Source of the DNA: Oehlia diaphana
Taxonomy: Eukaryota; Glomeromycota; Glomeromycetes; Glomerales; Glomeraceae
Reading direction: 5' to 3'
DNA: 40,166 nucleotides
Assembly (NCBI GenBank): GCA_003833135.1
Contig: QZLH01000411.1
Coordinates: forward strand, 8,068-48,233
Shown here: piece after piece, positions 1-10,625 of the stretch
Numbering within the stretch: position 1 is the first letter of the stretch
Layout of the letters: each line of letters opens with the position of its first letter
Made by a program: the position numbers and the translations under genes
Notes under the pieces: generated by a model
Databases searched by the model: none
What the model was told of the DNA's origin: nothing
The model's input: the letters and a program-made list of their open reading frames with translations, nothing else

Positions 1-2118
1 CAAAACGTTAGTAAACGTTTCGCTAAATAAAAAAAAAAAACAAAAAAAAAGAAAAATAGAATTTCGTAAGTTTACCTTATATATATATTTATATCGAAAT
101 TCTGTCCAAGAGGCGTCAAGAGTCGTGGTCCTAGACAACAAGGTGAGAGAGAGAAGAGCAAAAAGCAGAAATAATAAAAAGGAAGAAGGACAAGTGAATA
201 GGATAGAGGGTTTTTATAGTTTTTATACTTTATAAATTTATAGAGTATAAAAATTTTTCCATAAAAAATGACTCATAATTATATTGGTCGTAATCATCGT
301 AATCATCGTATGATCATGAGTCTACAACTGTTACGCGTCGCGTATAATTATAATAGGATATTGTTAACTGATCAAAATCACAATTTGAGGTTCCGATTTC
401 CGATTTAGAAAGCTTGTTATATTCAACCGAATATAAGTATTACATATGTGATTATAATATAATAAATATATTAATAATAATATATATTCTAACGTAAATA
501 GTGATTCTACACTACGGTTGAAGTAATTAACTTAAATATTATTATTAAAATTTATAAGTATATAATTTAATCTGAGTTATTATTGGATATCATTGGAAAA
601 AAATACTCAGAAACTTCATTTCGAGTTATTCTGTATTTAGTTAAGGTATAGTTTGTCATTTTAGTGCGCTGTTATGTATTTTTTTTACTACGATTTTACG
701 GTACGATAATTATTTGCAGATCATAATGTCTTATTTTTTAAAAAATAGATTATTTCAGTCAATTATATTGACAGGATTTATATTGACAGGATTTAATTTT
801 GTCAAATCATCTGGCCAAACCAATTTAAAAAATATTTTGTATTACTTCGAGATTTACAGCACGAAGCCATCTGGCATCTACATAAGATCATACCCGCCAG
901 AATTTAAACTAAAATAAATTTAATATATAACTAATATAGACGCAAGTTTATAAGTCATCTTTTTATTGCTTCAATTTGTTGAAAATATTAGAACTTATTA
1001 ATAAGAGCATTAAAATAGCGTTATTAAGTATCCAAGAATTATTACTTGTTTATTCAATTTTATCATTATGATTTATGAATAGTTAATCGAAAATGGCAAG
1101 TGATAAAGAAATACATTTTTAATTTCATTCATTCAAAAAAAAAAGTTATGTACGAAAGAATTTAATTTTGACGTTTTTTTGAGAGTAAAGAATATAACAA
1201 GCAAGGAGAATATGACAAAGGTATTTCTAATATTGTAAATAAGAGTTCGACTTTATAACACTTTTTTTTATGATTTTAATCCTTAAAATAAATGTATAAT
1301 TATTTTGTAAAAGGTATCATCACAGCAACCATTTTTTAACGAACTGATAAGAATTGAAATGTTTGGAGTCCTAATATAATATTTTAGTCTTGCAAAACCT
1401 TTTTGTAAATTTTATTTATAACCATTTATTTTAAATATTTATATTATAATTCGATTTCTTTAATGGAAAGAATCCACACTGATAACTTATGAGATGTTTT
1501 TACAAAAATTCCAAGATAGTTGATCATATTTTAATTCCAGTCAAATCTAGTTATTAACATGCAGTTTAATTCGATCTCGCTTTGTTGAAGGCTTTAAGAA
1601 AAACCTTGATTTGGAGATTCTGGAGTTTTTTAGTTTCTTTATCAGACTAATTATAACGTTTTCAATTTTTTTAGATACAGTATGTTTGCTTCAACACAAG
1701 AAAGGTGCACAGGAAGAGGAAGCGTTTGACATATAGGTTGTATAAAAAAAAGGAATGTTGTTATATCATATAACTGTTTATATACTAGGAAGCAGCGAAA
1801 AAAGATAAACCTCGATTTCATTGGACGACGTAACGTCGTCACGAAAGGAGATAAGGTCTGATAGGGATAATCGTATAGTGCGTAGACATATATAATCTCC
1901 GGACAATAATTATGCTGAAATGTTATTAAAAAATGAAGTCCAAATTTTTACTTACCTATAAATTTTTGTTTATTTTTATGTATTTTATAATAAATTTTTT
2001 TTATTAATACAAAAATATGTAATATAATTACACAAATTAATAAAATTCAATGCTACGAGCAATCATAAAAATGTATTATTATTATTTCTAATCATTATGA
2101 CAATATTATCTATATATT
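1..2118. other. AT-rich region without supported gene
   Basis: No reading frame here has a recognisable domain. A 67-codon frame at 714-917 owes part of its length to a 14-bp direct repeat (ttgacaggatttat at about 767-795) and matches no family I know. The sequence before its ATG (ttgcag-atcat) resembles that before the BTB-TLDc gene at 20.2 kb, which may mark a lost gene start but is too short to rely on. The remainder is low-complexity A/T sequence. Confidence 0.5.
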
Positions 2119-3519
2119 CTATACGGTATCTGACCATGTAATTTCATGATTCCAAAAATCATCGTCATAATAATTACATTCAATTATTCCTTCTATTTTA
2201 TATTTTTTAATAAAATTATGCACTTCAAAAAAACGATGATATAAATGCAAAGTTTTTTTACCTTTACAATTCCAATTAATAAAAAATAATTTTAAAGATT
2301 CTTTATTAAAATACCTAAATCGATCAATGTGAATTTTGTATAAAGTGAGTGGTGCCAATTCAATCAACAAATCCAGGAATTTATCACGATATTTTTCCAT
2401 AATTAACTCATCTATATCTATTGCTTCCAAGTATTGACACTTGATGAAAATATTCTCTAATTCTTCCAAAGTTTCATCTCTATTTAAAAATACTGTTGCA
2501 TATTTTATATTTGGACAATATTTGTAGATTGTCTTATTATATTCTTTTGCTTGTTCATAACTAGGAAGTCTAATTTTAATTTTCCAAAGATTTCCATTGG
2601 TATTTTGAATAATATTAATTACAATATGAAGTGATATTTTATATAACTCAAGTATTTGAAGTTTACAATAACTTACATCCATTGAGTACTCCTCAAATTT
2701 TATAATTGGTTCATAATTATTAATATTATACCCAGTACATATTCTTATGAATTGTAAATTTGTTAATTTTGGAAAAAGAAAATGTAAAAAAGATGTATAT
2801 TCAGTTGTTACCAAATAAATAATTGAATTTACATGTTTTTCTAAAGCCAGAATAATCTTTTGACATTCACAATATCCTTCTATATATAAGTATTTAATCT
2901 GTTTTTGCATTTCAATTAATTCAACAATTCCAGAAAGATCATAATCATAAAGATTTATATAAAGTTTTTCTATTGATCTACATATTTGTGCCAATTCATG
3001 ATAAAAATTTTGTTCTCTTATATTACAATATAATTCATATAAATTTGAAAGAGAAATATTTGCTCCTGGATATTGAAATATTGGATAATATATCATATTT
3101 AAACTTAAACATTTTATAGAACATTCACTAATAAAAAGTTTATAAATTTCTTTCTTTAATATTGGATCATTTGGTAAAACCTTATGAATATCATTAAGAT
3201 TTTTACAAAATTTAATATAATTAAATGAAAGTTTTTGCTTTTTAAAACTTGGTTTGATGATATGATTATATTTCAAAAGTATAATTGAATTATCTGATAA
3301 ATGTGAAATTATAATATTAAAAAATAATTCTTTTTTACAAATATATTTATATGGAGAACTCCATAATATTGGTATCATAATTTCACACCAAAGTTTATTA
3401 ACCAATAAACAATAAAATAGAGATTTTCTATATTTTTTGTTATTGTTTAAATTCATATTAGTGAAATCAATTAGATCTTGAAAAATATAAAAGATGATGT
3501 CCCTATTTAATTTTGACAT
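2119..3519 (-). CDS. F-box / leucine-rich-repeat-like protein
   Basis: Intact single-exon frame of 466 residues ending in TAG. Residues about 4-58 look like an F-box: an LNRDIIFYIFQDL helix, then SLFYCLLVNKLWCEIMIPIL, the leucine/tryptophan pattern (LLVN-x-LWC) that contacts Skp1. The rest is leucine/isoleucine-rich with irregular repeats (for example IEKLYINLYDYDL and LQILELYKISL), as in the degenerate LRR tails of glomeromycotan F-box proteins. By family knowledge such a protein would join Skp1 and Cul1 in an SCF ubiquitin ligase and present a substrate through its tail; the substrate cannot be read from sequence. The ATG at 3519 is the first in frame, preceded by an A-rich leader, and the F-box starts right after it. 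These families are large and fast-evolving in Rhizophagus. The F-box assignment is fairly firm; the LRR assignment is inference from pattern. Confidence 0.82.
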   Translation of the reverse strand: MSKLNRDIIFYIFQDLIDFTNMNLNNNKKYRKSLFYCLLVNKLWCEIMIPILWSSPYKYICKKELFFNIIISHLSDNSIILLKYNHIIKPSFKKQKLSFNYIKFCKNLNDIHKVLPNDPILKKEIYKLFISECSIKCLSLNMIYYPIFQYPGANISLSNLYELYCNIREQNFYHELAQICRSIEKLYINLYDYDLSGIVELIEMQKQIKYLYIEGYCECQKIILALEKHVNSIIYLVTTEYTSFLHFLFPKLTNLQFIRICTGYNINNYEPIIKFEEYSMDVSYCKLQILELYKISLHIVINIIQNTNGNLWKIKIRLPSYEQAKEYNKTIYKYCPNIKYATVFLNRDETLEELENIFIKCQYLEAIDIDELIMEKYRDKFLDLLIELAPLTLYKIHIDRFRYFNKESLKLFFINWNCKGKKTLHLYHRFFEVHNFIKKYKIEGIIECNYYDDDFWNHEITWSDTV

Positions 3520-4499
3520 CTTTTTTTTTTTTTAGTAAAAGAAAATTTACTAATAGTTGAATGCATGATTAATGTATTTTATATAATAAAAATAAAATGT
3601 AATGAATCTAATACAACTGTAGAAAATATAAAACCAGATATAATGAAACTTGAAAAATTAGTCAAACTGATAAGAATGGTCTAACCCAAATAATAGTCTA
3701 ATAATGGCGTATTAGATTAATATATAATTAGTTTTATATCAATGTGGAATTATATATGGATAAAAATTACTCATGTGATATATAAATCGTCATATCAGCA
3801 GTCATATGAAAAAAATTCACCCCAGCCAAATGACTCAACATAGTTTTTCCATATGACGTACGCTAAGTTTTACGCTATCACGTGCAAGTTCATAACTCCT
3901 GAGGATTTACGCACGGTGCGTACGTTAAGGAACCTCCAGAAATTAATAGTAAAATTTAAAGATTTTATAAAAACTGTTTTAAATAATTGGATAAGATAGA
4001 GCCAATCTTAAAGTTCTTTCAGTAGGTTATCTGTGAGGAATTGATTGATTATTGATTTTGTTAGATTTTTTGGGTTTCACTGTGCAGATTTTCTGAGTTG
4101 CAAATAGTTTGTTTGTCAAATTTTTCAGTTTCCATCGCTAAAAGAATCGGATGCATGGTTAAAAATTAATGGATTTACTGTACCTATGTAGGACAATCAC
4201 ATTTGAATTAGCTTAATGGTCACTCCTTTTTATTATATAAGTATTTGTTAAAGAACATTTAAATGATTAATCAAAATATTTAATTCGTAATTCAGATATC
4301 ATTATAATTTAAAATCACAAGATTTAAATTCATGAAGGCAATAAAAAAATATTCATGATAAAATTAAGAAAAACCTGATAGAATTCTAAATAGCACAGAA
4401 AATTATGCAAATTTATTAAATTTACACTGCTAGCAAACCATTTATTTTATAATATTCATTAAAAAAAAATAATAATTAATTTACAAACTTATTAAAATT
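3520..4499. other. Intergenic region upstream of the F-box gene
   Basis: No coding frame is supported. It must hold the promoter of the minus-strand F-box gene, but no specific box can be assigned in such A/T-rich sequence. A slightly GC-richer patch at about 3850-3930 contains acgtacgc and its inverted match gcgtacgt, which could be the remains of a small inverted-repeat element. No target duplication was found. Confidence 0.4.
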
Positions 4500-4960
4500 A
4501 TAATAAATTTTCCAATAAATTTTTATGAAAAAAAAAAAGATCTCTACCGAAATTCTTTATTAAAAAAAGAAATTTCAAGCCAAAATTCTCAGTACCCTCG
4601 TTAAAATAATTATTTACAATAAAATTTTCTATTAAGACTTTCCAAACGAAATTCACCATCAAAAAAGACTCACCTATAAAAAACTTTTCAACCAACAAAA
4701 TTATCAAAAAATATCTCCTTTTAAAGAAATAATTTCTAACGAAAATCTTTCATCAAAAAAAAACACATTTCCTATATAAAAAAAAAATTCAAAAAAAGAT
4801 TCTTACCCATTAAAAAAAAAATCTCAAAAGAATTTCCATATCAAAAAACTTTCCTTCTATTAAAAGAAAATTCTTTATCGAAATTTTCTATCAAGTTAAA
4901 AAATTTACTAACGAAATGATCTATCCAAAAAATATTTTTACCCATTAAAAAAAATTTTAC
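4500..4960. repeat. Degenerate A-rich tandem repeat tract
   Basis: The plus strand is strongly A/C-biased and repeats a loose motif, roughly cccattaaaaaaa followed by ttc-aa-gaatttc-tatca, at irregular 30-50 bp spacing (for example near 4800, 4860 and 4950). It looks like a decayed minisatellite. The minus-strand frame at 4498-4707 only reflects this composition (F/L/N-rich). Confidence 0.45.
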
Positions 4961-4976
4961 ATTATCTTTTTCATTA

Positions 4977-5272
4977 GGCCACACAAATTCAATTATTCGG
5001 TTCACGTAACATTAAAATTTAAAATCGACCCGGTGACCCGGGGTTTATTGTTTATTAATAAAAAAAGTTTATATATAAAATCGTGACATCTGATTGGTTG
5101 GATTTTAAAGGGAGGAATTTATTTTCGTTCTCAGCCACGTGATAAACTTACCCACCAATAAAATTACGTCCCGGTCACGTGATAAACTTATACATATAAA
5201 CTTTTTTTTATTGAAATTTGAAAAAGTGACCCGTCCGGGTGAAGTGAACCGAAAAATCGAATTTGTGTGGCC
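4977..5272. mobile_element. MITE with TTA target duplication (PIF/Harbinger-like)
   Basis: The ends form a terminal inverted repeat of about 30 bp beginning GGCCACACAAATTC and ending near CGGTTCAC, with two or three mismatches between the arms. A TTA lies directly outside each end (4974-4976 and 5273-5275). A 3-bp TTA/TAA duplication with ends beginning GGC is the signature of PIF/Harbinger (Tourist-type) MITEs. Inside, shorter motifs such as cacgtgataaactta occur twice and face a related inverted copy (agtttatatataaaatcgtgac), giving a nested hairpin. There is no coding capacity at 296 bp, so it would depend on a transposase encoded elsewhere. The ends and duplication are seen directly; the superfamily is inferred. 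Confidence 0.85.
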
Positions 5273-7241
5273 TTAGGGAGAATTTTGATATAATTATATA
5301 GTAATGGCTCAGTGATAATAAAGGTAAAAAGCATGTAACATGAATATTTAATATAAATTAAAATTTTTAATCAAATTGCAATTGCAAATTAAAAAAAAGG
5401 GTCGTAAAAAAAATGACGTGCAGTAGTTGCCTTTTCCTAAATTGATAATAAACAAAATATTTTGGCGGACTGAAAATACTAGAAAATTATAATTATGAGC
5501 TGATTTCATATTTTTAATTTACCAATTTGATCAATGCTCATATATAAACTACTTTGATTTTATATTCTTATTTTGGCATCCGATTTATATTTTGCAACAT
5601 TTGTAAAAAAAAACTTACAAGTTAATTGTTCATTCTAACTTGCATGATTCATCGCAAACTTTACATTTTACATGAATTACAGGAAACTTTCATATGCAAA
5701 TTTTCGCATAATAAGTTCAATATTACAGAAAGTTTGTACGACACTACGATTAAAATAATATATAAATTCCTTATACAGTACTATATTTTATATGAATAAT
5801 TTTTAAATGACAATTTATTATTAATAAATACTTTGAGAATTATGATGAATATTTCACGAGAAAAACTCTCAATATGTTATAAAAATATTTATTTGTAGAG
5901 ATAAATATTTATTATTAATTTAAAATCTTAAAAAAAAAAGTAATTTTAAGCTTAAAATTTATAGTTAGAACAAATCATCATTGTACAAAAAATCTAAAAT
6001 TAGATGATTACATAGTTATAGAATATGTCGGAGATCGGAATAAATATTTTACAAAAGAAATTTGTAGAAATTAATTGGCAACGAAAATATTTATTCTAAT
6101 TAAATTATTAACGTATACATGTTGTTGACTATACTAAGCTATTAATCTTCTTATTATTTTATGCTTCTGCATCATGAAATTTCTAGGTAGATCGATCCAT
6201 GTAATTCCAAATGGATTAATTCGGGAGATATGTGAAATTCCAAACATTCCCATATCTACGTGTTTTGCCACAGGGTATTTGGAAACTATCAGAACTATTC
6301 GGTTTTTCAATATATTAGTAGATTATTCAATTAAAGATTTTGAATCTTGTAAAATTGGGAACTTATAACAGGTTGTTTTACTAACGTTGAACATGATTAT
6401 TAAAATCATTGATGAAAGATTGACCAGAAATTACTAAAGATACTAATGAAGAGTTGTTAGTAATCCTGATCTTAAAAAAGACTTGTTAGGCATGGTTTAT
6501 TGTTAATGGATTTAAAGCAGCTTGGTCCAGAGTTTATTGAAAAACTTCATTCAAAAGCTATTTATCCAATGAAATCATTAAACTCTTACATTTCTAAATG
6601 TTTATCTATCAACTTTTAGTCAAATATTATATACGATACTATTTCATTAAAAATCTTTGGATAACAAATTAAGTATCTTTTTTATAGATTACATTTCTAA
6701 CGAATTAGTATTTGACATAGATATTAAAAGGTAAAATATTTGTTAAGTTATTTATAATATAAATCCAATAACGAAAATTTTTCAACTAAATACAGTTTTA
6801 TATTAATAGCTGACTCAATGTAATCGGAAATAAGCGAATTCTTGTAAAAATAATGGTGAATATTTATTGAATCAATTATAAATTTTTTATTTATTATTTT
6901 TTTTTTTAATTTGACAGTGAAAATAGGAAAACACATTAAAATTAATTCCGGTTATTCAATCACAACTCTTAAAACAATAATGAAAAAATAAGAAGCTGCA
7001 AAAACAAATAACTTAAATTTGGTTATAAGGCGCAGTTAAAGTAATTAATAAACATCTGCTAACAGACTTAACAGATTCATTGATCATAAACTTGAAACGA
7101 TTTGCTAACTGAAGAATTGTTTTATATGTAAAATTAAAATTCAACTTCAACTCATTTATAATACGCATAAAAAATGTAGGATTTTTCCAATTTTGTAATG
7201 GATAGAAATTCAAATCAATGATTTTTATTAAAATAACTATA
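5273..7241. other. Intergenic AT-rich region
   Basis: I see no supported gene. A 64-codon plus-strand frame at 6174-6368 has less biased composition than its surroundings and could be a gene relic, but it has no motif I recognise. The minus-strand frames at 6748-6936 and 7013-7267 are A/T-driven. Confidence 0.4.
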
Positions 7242-7243
7242 TA

Positions 7244-8419
7244 CAGTGGTGTGCAAAAAAATGACAATTTTTTATGATCATGTTAACTTAACAATCGTTA
7301 CACCAATTTAAATATATAATACGTCATTTTAAAGCTGAGATGCAGTAGATTTTATTAATATGATATTCGTTCCCCATTTTTTTCAATACCCTCTCTACGA
7401 CGCTGTGGCATTGAGTTTACTAGATTAATTAGAAGGCTATTTGGAATATTTCTCCACTCCTCCCCCAAAAAACACTCTAATTCACTAAGATTTTGTGGTC
7501 TACGCAACTCCACGTTCCTTTTTATGATTGCCCAAAGGTTTTCAATAGGATTTAGGTCTGGACTATTGGAGGGCCAATCCATAACTTCTGGGACATTATT
7601 ATTAAGAAATTCTGTAGCAATATGACTCGTGTGCTTAGGGTCATTATCTTGCTGCAGCTGCCATCTACCTCGAAACATATTGCGCACTTCTGGAATATGT
7701 CTTTCTAATATTTCTATATAGAATTGTGCATTCATTATACGCCTAAAACAATGGTACCCTTTACACAAAAACCTCCCCAAGCGAATATTTTACTCCAGTC
7801 CTTTGGCATGAGACGAATTGGTCTTGCATTTTTATACCAATGCTATATAGTGTTACGGAATAATTGGAAAGCTGTTTCGTCACTAAATAGAGTCTTTTTC
7901 CAATCATCATTCATAATTTTGGGCCCATTCAACCCGTTTTTGTTTATGAAGTGCTGTTAACATTGGTGTAGCAAGAGGAAGCGCATTTCTATATCCAAGG
8001 TTACCCAAATGTCTTGAAATTGTTGAACGGGAGATGTTTAATCCAATATCTTCCAATTTTGCAGCAAGAGACTTGGAAGAAATTGTAGGATTCCTTCGAA
8101 TATGCTGCCCAATTGCCCTGGATGTACTTGCCATTATCTTATTAACACGTCCATTACCACATTTATGCTTTACATCCCCAGTATTTTTGATTTTTTCAAG
8201 GTTCCGATATATAGTTCTAAGTGGAATCTTTGTTAAAGAATGTATTTTGGCAGCATTATGTTCTTCCTGCCTCCAATAATGTAATACTGTTTGACGTTAA
8301 GTTTCTTGCTTTGACGCAGTCATTTTAAAATTCAATAAAAAATGTTTTTTATAAAAATGTGGGAAAAGTTTAGCTTATCATTTTTCAAAAAAATTGTCAT
8401 TTTTTTTTGCACACCACTG
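7244..8419 (-). mobile_element. Tc1/mariner transposon, 1176 bp
   Basis: Both ends carry an inverted repeat beginning CAGTGGTGTGCAAAAAAA and continuing into atgacaattttt, flanked by the TA dinucleotide expected for Tc1/mariner insertion (7242-7243 and 8420-8421). The length is close to that of a complete Tc1-type element. The transposase lies on the minus strand. The arms differ mainly in the length of the A run, so the copy is moderately old or the difference is a homopolymer change. It sits in gene-poor sequence. Confidence 0.92.
7355..8323 (-). pseudogene. Tc1-type DD34E transposase, broken
   Basis: Reading the minus strand from the ATG at 8323, an N-terminal helix-turn-helix region (IHSLTKIPLRTIYRNL, then a second HTH containing SRSTISRHLGNLGY) leads into the catalytic domain. 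The first catalytic Asp is in FSDETAFQ (about 7880), the second in QQDNDPKHTS, and the Glu in SPDLNPIENLW, with 34 residues between the last two. That is the DD34E spacing of Tc1. The frame is interrupted by an early TAA nine codons in, a frameshift near 7907, a TAG near 7832 and another frameshift near 7770. The triad is therefore preserved by sequence, but no single protein can be made. Frames on the plus strand here are shadows. Confidence 0.9.
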
Positions 8420-9785
8420 TATATGGGACAAAATAAGAACTAATTTTTTGACTAAAATATAAACATAATAAAATCTGTATATTTATAGTATAAAGAATCT
8501 AATCCATTTTACAACAATATTATATTTCCTCACAAAATATTTAGAAAAGCCAAATTAAATTAACTATAATTCTATTGCCACACTATTTTTCACATAAATA
8601 AAGAATTAAGAATTTAATGTAAATTATTAAAATTTTCAATTACTAATTATTTTAAAATTATAAAATAAAGTTATTATTTTAATGATAGAAGGTTTTTGGT
8701 AATGATGATGGACAATCTGTTATTTTATGTAAACTTGTCCTCCAACATTGAAACTGCAGTTTCTCCTTATATATTATATAGAAATATACTCATAAATCTA
8801 GATTCAGTTAATTTCCTCTTCATTTAAAGTAATACCATAATTCTTCAAAAAAATCTGCAACTAATTTATCTCTTTCTAATCATATATTCTCCCTTATTAA
8901 TTGGTTCATTTAATCACTGCTTTGTTTTATCAGTAATCAATAACAGTATGCATCTTTTCATTATATTCAAGGAAATTGTATGCAGAAACTTCAATTTTCT
9001 TTGTCCTCTTTCCAATCTTTATTTTATATCTTTTGCCAAGTTTATTCTGTTGTTCTAGCTTTCATCAATTCATATTTACATCTTGTATGGAGGTTTTTAT
9101 AATTAATATAGTTTTAAAAACTTGGTGAAGTTCACCTGCATATCTTGTCTTATCATTGTAAATATTATATTATCAATATCATTTATTTCCAAATGTTGCT
9201 TCTTATATGTTTTTATAATAGTTCAGTTCCAATATATTTCTATTAAGGTTAATCTTTTTATAATATAAACATTATAATAATATAATTAGTGTAGTGAGAT
9301 GGTCTATTATTAGTAATGTTAATAATATTACTAACTTATGAGCAATATATTATAAAGGTTTACCAATGTTTTCAGTTATAATTATAAATATTATTAGTTT
9401 TTGTTAAAGGGTGATATAAATTGAGTAAAAAGAATACTAATTGATTTCATGCATGTTGACAGAAAATAGGATGTCCATTAAATCTATGTCCATAAAGATA
9501 TGTTTCTACCTGTATCTTAAATTTTCTACAACATTTGCACAGTGAGCACCTCCTTTTCTTTTAGTATATATATGGCTAGTAATAAATTCATTATTGTTGA
9601 TTGATATAGTCAATGTTAAAAATAAAGATTATTCAAAATTCTCAAGTTTATAATTTATAGTTTTTCTTATAAAATGGATAAGTATAGGTCTGAATATTTT
9701 AATAAAATAGTCTACTGAAAATATTGAAAAAAAGATGGGAAATATGTAATTAAGAAACCAAATATTTCTTATCAAGTTCTTGACA

Positions 9786-9913
9786 TTAATCTTGGCAATT
9801 TATTGCCCAACCTTCTTGCAATATACACATATATTGTCATTTAAATGTCCACTAGTTTGAGGAGCGACACTATTAGAAGTGATGCTATTAGGGGTGACTT
9901 TATTAGGGTGACT
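9786..9913 (-). pseudogene. Possible retrotransposon Gag zinc-knuckle relic
   Basis: On the minus strand one frame reads a short repeated stretch (VTPNS, ITSNS, VAPQT) followed by CVYCKKVGQ, a stop, and IAKI. This resembles a CCHC zinc knuckle (C-x2-C-x4-H-x4-C) with the His and last Cys lost. Such knuckles occur in the Gag of Ty1/copia-like elements. The identification rests on about 40 residues and is tentative. At DNA level the repeat is four copies of about 15 bp (gtgactttattag and variants) at 9865-9920. Confidence 0.3.
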
Positions 9914-10407
9914 TTATCAACTGTTGATAGCCCAAAAAATTAAAATCAATCTTAAGTTGATCTAAAGCTTTAAAAGAAAATTGACCATTCATTAAATAAA
10001 ATTGGGAACTTTGATTATTTGGAAGGGTGGTACATTAGTTTGTTCTATAAAATTCAGAATAAAGGTAATGTGTATATAGTATACACCCATAGGTAATTTC
10101 TTGTAAAGACCATCTAAATCATTTGCTTGGTGCAATTTTTTGAATAAAAAGAAGGTTTGAATATACCTCTTTGATTAGACAAGGCAGAGTGATGGTAGTC
10201 ATAAATTCATAATGTAAATATTATATTAAAATTATAAAGGATTATAAACTATGAGAGTAAAATTTGTAACAATGGTAGAGTAAAGAGAGAAATGAACCAA
10301 ATGAACTTATAATCTATTTATATTTATTAAACTTAAGTAATAAAATGTATCAAATGTACTTAAGTATTAAAAGTTAATATTATCAGTGAATCTTCAATGA
10401 TATTAAA

Positions 10408-10625
10408 ATACCACCAGGCGAACCAGATATGAATAAATTTTTTAAAAAATATGCCACAAGGCGAACCAGAAATTTTTTTTAAATGTATTTTTTAAAAAAA
10501 AATAATATGCCACTAGGTAAACCAGAATTTTTTTTACATTTTTTTAAAAAAGAATACACCACAAGGCGAACCAGAAAATTTTTTTAGATGTATTTTTTTT
10601 AGGAAAAAAATACATCACAATGCTT
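10408..10625. repeat. Minisatellite, about 50-bp unit
   Basis: Four clear copies and one partial copy of a unit carrying atgccacaaggcgaaccaga, followed by a run of T and then A, begin near 10408, 10449, 10505, 10554 and 10609. Spacing varies (41-56 bp) because the T/A runs differ in length, while the 20-bp core is well kept. No coding role is apparent. Confidence 0.75.

Noticed and set aside
714..917. 67-codon plus-strand frame
   Set aside because: Short, no recognisable domain, partly made of a 14-bp direct repeat. The leader resemblance to the BTB-TLDc gene is only about 10 bases.
6174..6368. 64-codon plus-strand frame with balanced composition
   Set aside because: No motif or splice context that would let me assign it; noted only as a possible relic.
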